A DNA stretch of 18,443 nucleotides from Candidatus Treponema faecavium (GTDB taxonomy: Bacteria; Spirochaetota; Spirochaetia; Treponematales; Treponemataceae), in NCBI GenBank assembly GCA_019113455.1, contig DXHG01000058.1, positions 1-18,443 on the forward strand, read 5' to 3'. Under the pieces are notes generated by a model. The model was not told the origin of the DNA. It did not search any database and saw only the letters and a list, made by a program, of their open reading frames with translations. Below are positions 14,513 to 18,443 of this stretch, in pieces. Each line of letters opens with the position of its first letter. Positions within the stretch are counted from its first letter, which is position 1. A program made the translations under genes and the position numbers.

Positions 14513-15035
14513 GGTTCTTCACGGAAAGTTAGGGTATAGCGTAGAAAGGGCTTGAAAAAAGAGCATGTGAGTTCTATTGTTCAGTTAGCAAACACAAAAC
14601 AAAAGGACTGGCACATGCTCCTAGAATACTGTATCGTAAATAACCACTCTGTTCAACCCTATGAGTACCTCAGCACAGAACCACTTGATGACGGTAAGAC
14701 ATATCTTGTACGCTTCACAAGCAGCAGACGAACAGAAACACTCCGCTGTCCGTACTGTAATGGACAGGTGCATATCTGCGGAAACTGCACCATGCAGCTG
14801 CCGGATATACCGAGATATCCCGGCACAAGACAGATGGCAGAGATGATCTATCATCGGTATCGCTGCCTCAGCTGTGCACGGACATTCGGCGGGAAGATTC
14901 CGCTGCGATACCCGCACACAAAAATACCAGATCGGACAGCAAGAAAACACTCGATTAACATGCCAATCTTGCCGTGTACTTTGCCATGAAAGAGGAACAG
15001 GTCAGACTGTTTGCTATAACAAAGCGTGAAGAACC
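14513..15035 (+). mobile_element. Miniature, internally deleted ISL3-family insertion element
   Basis: The 523-bp element is bounded by perfect 11-bp terminal inverted repeats: GGTTCTTCACG at 14513-14523 and its reverse complement at 15025-15035. A second GTTA word at the same distance inside each end extends the similarity. Between them lies only the N-terminal third of an ISL3-type transposase. Intact ISL3 elements are normally above 1.3 kb, so most of the transposase has been lost while both ends remain. No clear 8-bp target duplication was found. It sits between the terminator of the GH13 operon and the convergent transporter gene, a site where insertion harms neither. Confidence 0.8.
14615..14989 (+). 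pseudogene. Truncated ISL3-family transposase (N-terminal zinc-finger domain)
   Basis: About 124 codons remain of a transposase that normally has around 400-450. The segment LRCPYCNG, then CGNC, then HRYRCLSCARTF is the N-terminal zinc-binding domain of ISL3 transposases, with the usual DIPRYPG-type loop between the two Cys pairs. The ATG at 14615 has an AAAGGA Shine-Dalgarno 7 nt upstream and is preferred over an upstream in-frame TTG at 14552. The frame ends at 14989 with residues unlike the family. A second frame (from about 14962, ending in KREEP at 15036) runs through the right inverted repeat and may be the former C-terminus, joined out of frame by the deletion. The helix-turn-helix and DDE catalytic core are missing, so it cannot transpose by itself. 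Confidence 0.8.
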
Positions 15036-15039
15036 ATAA

Positions 15040-15070
15040 AATTTGGTCATCGGCAAATCTCCTGCCTGAC
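15040..15070 (-). terminator. Possible weak terminator of the lysS-MFS transcript
   Basis: On the minus strand GTCAGGCA pairs with TGCC-ga-TGAC (15070-15063 with 15055-15046, two-base bulge, 7-nt loop), followed by CAAATTTTAT. The stem is short and the T-tract imperfect. It lies right after the transporter stop codon and next to the right end of the insertion element. Confidence 0.35.
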
Positions 15071-15074
15071 GTTT

Positions 15075-17429
15075 TTATCCGCGGGTTTGCCGGCAGTTTT
15101 GCGTCCGCGGGGCTGCCTGCGTTTTTATAAACACCGCCGCACCGGCAAGCAGACATAGGCCAACGCCGGCAAACAGCGAGCTCACACCGAACGCGGCAGC
15201 GCACACGGTTATGCAGGTCGGAATAAAAACGGAAATCACCTTTTCCGCCGCTCGGTACGACAGCAGCGTCGTTTCCTCGTCGCTTTCGCCGCAGCCGCTG
15301 CTGATATAGTTTTCTTCAAGCGCGTCAATAAATAAATTGTGAACGCCCATACACACGAGCGCTGCGATGCACACTGCAAGCGAAGCAGAAAACAGCCCCA
15401 AACACAGCAGTGCGCCGCCGGCGCACGCGGCGCCGACACTCAGCAGCCGCACACTGTGTTTCATGCCGCTGCCGGCGCGTCCGGCGGCTCCGCTTGCGAT
15501 GCTCACCAGACTGAATACACCGAGCAGCGCACCCGTTTCCTGTGTCGACAGCCCGAGCGTGTCGTGCATATACAGCGGCAATATAAGCTGAAACAATCCC
15601 CAGTACATGCACTGAAACGGCACGTTAATGCAGAGTGCGTACAGCCATATATGCGGCATACGCAGCACCGAAACAACATCAGCCAGTCCAAACGCCGCGC
15701 CGCCGTCCTTTTCGGCTGAAACACGCGGCACAAACCGCGCAGCAAACAGAGCGGCCGCAGCCATGCACACGGCACAGCAGATAAAGCCCGCGCGATATCC
15801 CCATTTATCCGCGATCTCGCCGCCCACGGAAATAGCGGCGAACGACGCCGCGGCTCCCGAAGCAGCGTTCACCGCAAAGCCTGCGCCGCGCGCACTTCCA
15901 GCAATGCAGCCGAGCACCAGCGCCGAAAGCGAAAAAAGGACGCCGCCGTATCCTATACCGCTTATGCAGCGCGCGGCAGTCAACCCCCACAGCGAATACA
16001 GGCACGCGCATAAGACGTTCCCGACGCAGAACAGCAGCGCGAATATGCACAGGCGCTCGCGCACATTCCGTTTCCGCAGTACGAACAGCGTCAGCAGCAG
16101 TCCGCCCAGAATACCCAGCAGGTAGCTTCCTGCCGGCAGACTTTCCGCTGCCTGTGTCGGAAGCCATGACACAGCTGATTGTTCGCACACAATTTGTATA
16201 TGCGGCGGAACAAACGACACCGAAAGATTGCCTGCGAATACGGTGATAAATACCGTAACCCAGACAAGGCTCAGCGCGTTTTCCAAATTCGGTCCGTGCG
16301 TTCCCGGAAGCACAAGCCGTCTGCGGCTCCGCAGAAACAGCACAAACTCGCGGCAGATAAACGAGAATACGCAGCTTACTGCCGTTACAATGTAGGCGTT
16401 CTGCAGCACCGCAAGCAGCAGCGCGCGTATATACGCACCGTTTGAGTATACGCAAAGACGCCATGCCGCATCCGATGCGCCGCTTACGTCGCGTATCATT
16501 GTTTGCACGTACGGCGCGGCGGCCGATTCGGCGCTCAGCACACCGCCTGAACAGAACAGCGGACTGCCCTGTGCATCACTGATGACAATCTGCGAGCACT
16601 CAATATTGCCTGCAGCGATGCTTTGCAGGAATTCGGACACACCCGTTATATTCGGATACCGCTGCGCATATGCAATCACGCCGGAAAGCATATTCCCCAA
16701 TGACAGCGCGAGCGTACCGCAGTTTCCCGTGAATACCTGCAGCATGAGCCTGTTGTATTCAAACGCATGGAACGCAGAAAACGCGCCCTGACACGCAAAC
16801 ACTATCAGCAGGCAAACCGCCGTGCGCGCTTTTGCGCTGCGGATCCGCAGGCAGAAGCCGAGACATACCAATGACAGCACCGCAGCGGCAGCGCCGAACA
16901 GCGCAATACGCGCCGCGTACTGCTTAACCGCAGCTTTCATCCATTCCGTATCAAGCATGAGCTCAAGCGTACCGTCAAAATCGTTATTGGGAGAATCAAG
17001 CGCAAGCCGCACGCCCCAGTGTTTTCCCAAACGCACTATATCGTATGTTTCCGCAGCGCTGACTGCAGGCGACGCTGCTTTCTCTGCGGTATATTCCGGC
17101 TTGCCGCCGCCTGAAAATAGCAGACTGTATACGCCACTGTCCGCCTGCAGTTCATAAAGCGATATGGCAGCGGCGGCAGATTCCGTCTGTGTCACGCCGG
17201 CAAATAAGAGCCTGATCTGCGCTTCCATATCGTATATCCGCTTGCCAAGCAGCAGCGATGCGTCTATTTTACGTGCAATATTCTGACCGTGTATCAAAAG
17301 CCTGTGCAAAAGAGCGTCCCGCTCCGCGCGTTCAAACGACGAAACGGCAAGCGCGGCGTTTACCGCACAGCCTGCGAGCAGCGCAAGCGCGTATATCCAA
17401 AACGAAGAAAAAATACGGGTGTGTTTCAT
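15075..17429 (-). CDS. Major facilitator transporter with N-terminal membrane sensor-like region
   Basis: This 784-residue protein joins two modules. The N-terminal module has TM1 (about 10-29), an extracytoplasmic loop of about 140 residues, TM2 (174-195), TM3 (202-220), a second loop of about 110 residues, and TM4 (335-360); the loops and the flanking helices are laid out like sensor domains of chemoreceptors and histidine kinases, though no HAMP, kinase or signalling motif follows. From about 375 to 770 a full 12-helix MFS transporter follows, with LGGLLLTLFVLRKR and ARCISGIGYGGVLFSLSAL typical of the first half and DKWGYRAGFICC between the halves. Substrate unknown. I prefer ATG 17429, 7 nt after AGGA; a GTG at 17435 is an alternative. 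It starts 13 bp after lysS, so the two are co-transcribed. Confidence 0.8.
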   Translation of the reverse strand: MKHTRIFSSFWIYALALLAGCAVNAALAVSSFERAERDALLHRLLIHGQNIARKIDASLLLGKRIYDMEAQIRLLFAGVTQTESAAAAISLYELQADSGVYSLLFSGGGKPEYTAEKAASPAVSAAETYDIVRLGKHWGVRLALDSPNNDFDGTLELMLDTEWMKAAVKQYAARIALFGAAAAVLSLVCLGFCLRIRSAKARTAVCLLIVFACQGAFSAFHAFEYNRLMLQVFTGNCGTLALSLGNMLSGVIAYAQRYPNITGVSEFLQSIAAGNIECSQIVISDAQGSPLFCSGGVLSAESAAAPYVQTMIRDVSGASDAAWRLCVYSNGAYIRALLLAVLQNAYIVTAVSCVFSFICREFVLFLRSRRRLVLPGTHGPNLENALSLVWVTVFITVFAGNLSVSFVPPHIQIVCEQSAVSWLPTQAAESLPAGSYLLGILGGLLLTLFVLRKRNVRERLCIFALLFCVGNVLCACLYSLWGLTAARCISGIGYGGVLFSLSALVLGCIAGSARGAGFAVNAASGAAASFAAISVGGEIADKWGYRAGFICCAVCMAAAALFAARFVPRVSAEKDGGAAFGLADVVSVLRMPHIWLYALCINVPFQCMYWGLFQLILPLYMHDTLGLSTQETGALLGVFSLVSIASGAAGRAGSGMKHSVRLLSVGAACAGGALLCLGLFSASLAVCIAALVCMGVHNLFIDALEENYISSGCGESDEETTLLSYRAAEKVISVFIPTCITVCAAAFGVSSLFAGVGLCLLAGAAVFIKTQAAPRTQNCRQTRG

Positions 17430-17442
17430 GTTCACACGTCCT

Positions 17443-18443
17443 TTATATGTTCAGCAGTTTCTGCGCCTGCCTGATTCCGGCAGCAGCCAGCACGCGGGAC
17501 AGCGGCGGTCCGCTGTCTTCTGAAATAAGCAGCCGGTACAGCGCGCGGCAGAGCTCCCGCTTTGGCAGCATCGCAGACGTCCCAGCTGCCGCCGCGAGCG
17601 CCGACGATACCACTTCCGCCGATACGGAACGCCTGATTCCGCGGCGGAATACGCGCATCGCAGCGCGGCACTGCGGCGCGCAAGTTTCTGCAAAGGCGGT
17701 GTCCGGCTGTATCCGTATGCGGAAACAGCGTTCAGGATGATACTGCGCAATATAGTGCTGTGCGCACCGTAAACGCTCCGCCAAAGCGCTGCTGATCACC
17801 GCGCCGCCCAGTTTTTTTGCTTCTTTGCGCGCAAGTTTTTTACTGCCGCAGGAATTGACCGCAATCTCCGTAAGTTTTTCAAACGAAACAAAACAGTTTG
17901 TATATTCAAGCCCTGCCGCTGCGGTATATATCCGGCGATGCACAGAGCCGTTCCCTTCTGCACTGCCGCCGTACGCCGCACAGAACGCATCCCACTCGCG
18001 GTACAGTCCCGCAAGATTGCGCGCCATGTCGATACAGAGCGGTTTTTCCGGCCGTTCTTTCAGCAGCAGCCAGCGGATAAGCGGCGCCTCAACTGCGCCG
18101 CTCACTGTCTGCGCAAGAAACCGCGTCCCCAGTCTGCCTGACAGCTTCTGTATCCCCGGCGCGCCGATAAACTCATATGCCGCGTTCAGCGGAGGAATTC
18201 CGCCGAATACCTCCGCGGCAATGCGCGCAGCAGCGTCATAGCTTCCGCCCGCACATAGCTGATTCTTGCCTGAAAACTCCAACGACACCTGATCGGCGTG
18301 CCAGCGAAGCGCCCAGTTTACTTTCCATATCAGTTTTCCGCAGAAATCTTCGCCGACGACGACAGTTCCGTCGTGTCCGCAGTTCCCGCAGCGAAAATAC
18401 AGCCGCCGCTCCGCCGGTTCGTATCCGTATGCCGCACACGAGT
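17443..18443 (-). CDS. lysS: Lysyl-tRNA synthetase, class I, C-terminal part (5' end outside window)
   Basis: LysRS charges tRNA-Lys with lysine. The class I form is found in archaea, spirochaetes and a few other bacteria instead of the usual class II enzyme. The frame is open to the right edge (from 18441), giving about 333 C-terminal residues. FRCGNCGH, then KLIWKVNWALRWHADQ, then NAAYEFIG are class I LysRS signatures (the KVDWPMRW and YEF segments). The second ATP-binding signature, normally KMSxSxGN, appears as KLSGRLGT at 18124-18147, so it is degenerate. The C-terminus (SGPPLSRVLAAAGI) resembles the GPRLxxFL end of the family. The in-frame GTG at 18288 is internal. The N-terminal HIGH region lies outside. 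The sensor-transporter gene follows after 13 bp. Confidence 0.88.
   Translation of the reverse strand, partial: SCAAYGYEPAERRLYFRCGNCGHDGTVVVGEDFCGKLIWKVNWALRWHADQVSLEFSGKNQLCAGGSYDAAARIAAEVFGGIPPLNAAYEFIGAPGIQKLSGRLGTRFLAQTVSGAVEAPLIRWLLLKERPEKPLCIDMARNLAGLYREWDAFCAAYGGSAEGNGSVHRRIYTAAAGLEYTNCFVSFEKLTEIAVNSCGSKKLARKEAKKLGGAVISSALAERLRCAQHYIAQYHPERCFRIRIQPDTAFAETCAPQCRAAMRVFRRGIRRSVSAEVVSSALAAAAGTSAMLPKRELCRALYRLLISEDSGPPLSRVLAAAGIRQAQKLLNI

Noticed and set aside
14505..15043. 8-bp target site duplication around the ISL3 element
   Set aside because: The flanks CTTTTTTA and ATAAAATT do not match; only shared A/T-richness is visible.

Overview
This window is about 18.4 kb of compact bacterial chromosome with a moderately high G+C content. 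It most likely comes from a spirochaete of the genus Treponema or a close relative. The inference rests on the combination of a class I (archaeal-type) lysyl-tRNA synthetase, a stand-alone PtsN-type EIIA protein, an HU-like protein with a C-terminal Ig-like (DUF4469-type) domain, and a very large GH13 protein next to a MalQ. No rRNA, tRNA, CRISPR array or prophage is visible. The genus is an inference from gene content and was not tested by any search.

Layout. (1) 1-1643, plus strand: the end of serC and the whole of serA, the phosphoserine branch of serine synthesis, followed by a GC-rich region with two mutually exclusive hairpins. (2) 1864-2679, plus: a membrane-anchored lytic transglycosylase, ending at a bidirectional terminator shared with (3). 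(3) 5319-2766, minus: ptsN, then a GH5 glycosidase of the endoglycoceramidase/sterylglucosidase type. ptsN has a near-consensus promoter whose -10 box lies only 6 nt before the ATG, which predicts a leaderless mRNA. (4) 5320-6177: a low-coding stretch holding one orphan 90-codon ORF and several perfect palindromes. (5) 6178-6912, plus: the HU/DUF4469 protein. It converges, with only 3 bp between stop codons, on a minus-strand pair: a small hypothetical protein and a PflX-like radical SAM protein coupled by a TGATG overlap. The small gene also has a leaderless-type promoter. (6) 8569-14445, plus: malQ and a 1264-residue GH13 protein, probably one alpha-glucan operon, closed by a strong terminator. 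(7) 14513-15035: a 523-bp internally deleted ISL3-type insertion element with intact terminal inverted repeats. (8) 18443-15075, minus: the 3' part of lysS (class I), then a 784-residue protein that joins a two-loop extracytoplasmic sensor-like region to a complete major facilitator transporter.

Functional themes are serine synthesis, alpha-glucan remodelling (MalQ + GH13), glycolipid or sterol-glucoside hydrolysis (GH5), cell-wall turnover and signalling (PtsN, HU-like protein). The least ordinary items are the sensor-MFS fusion downstream of lysS, the oversized GH13 enzyme with a substituted active-site His, the leaderless promoter class and the miniature ISL3 element.
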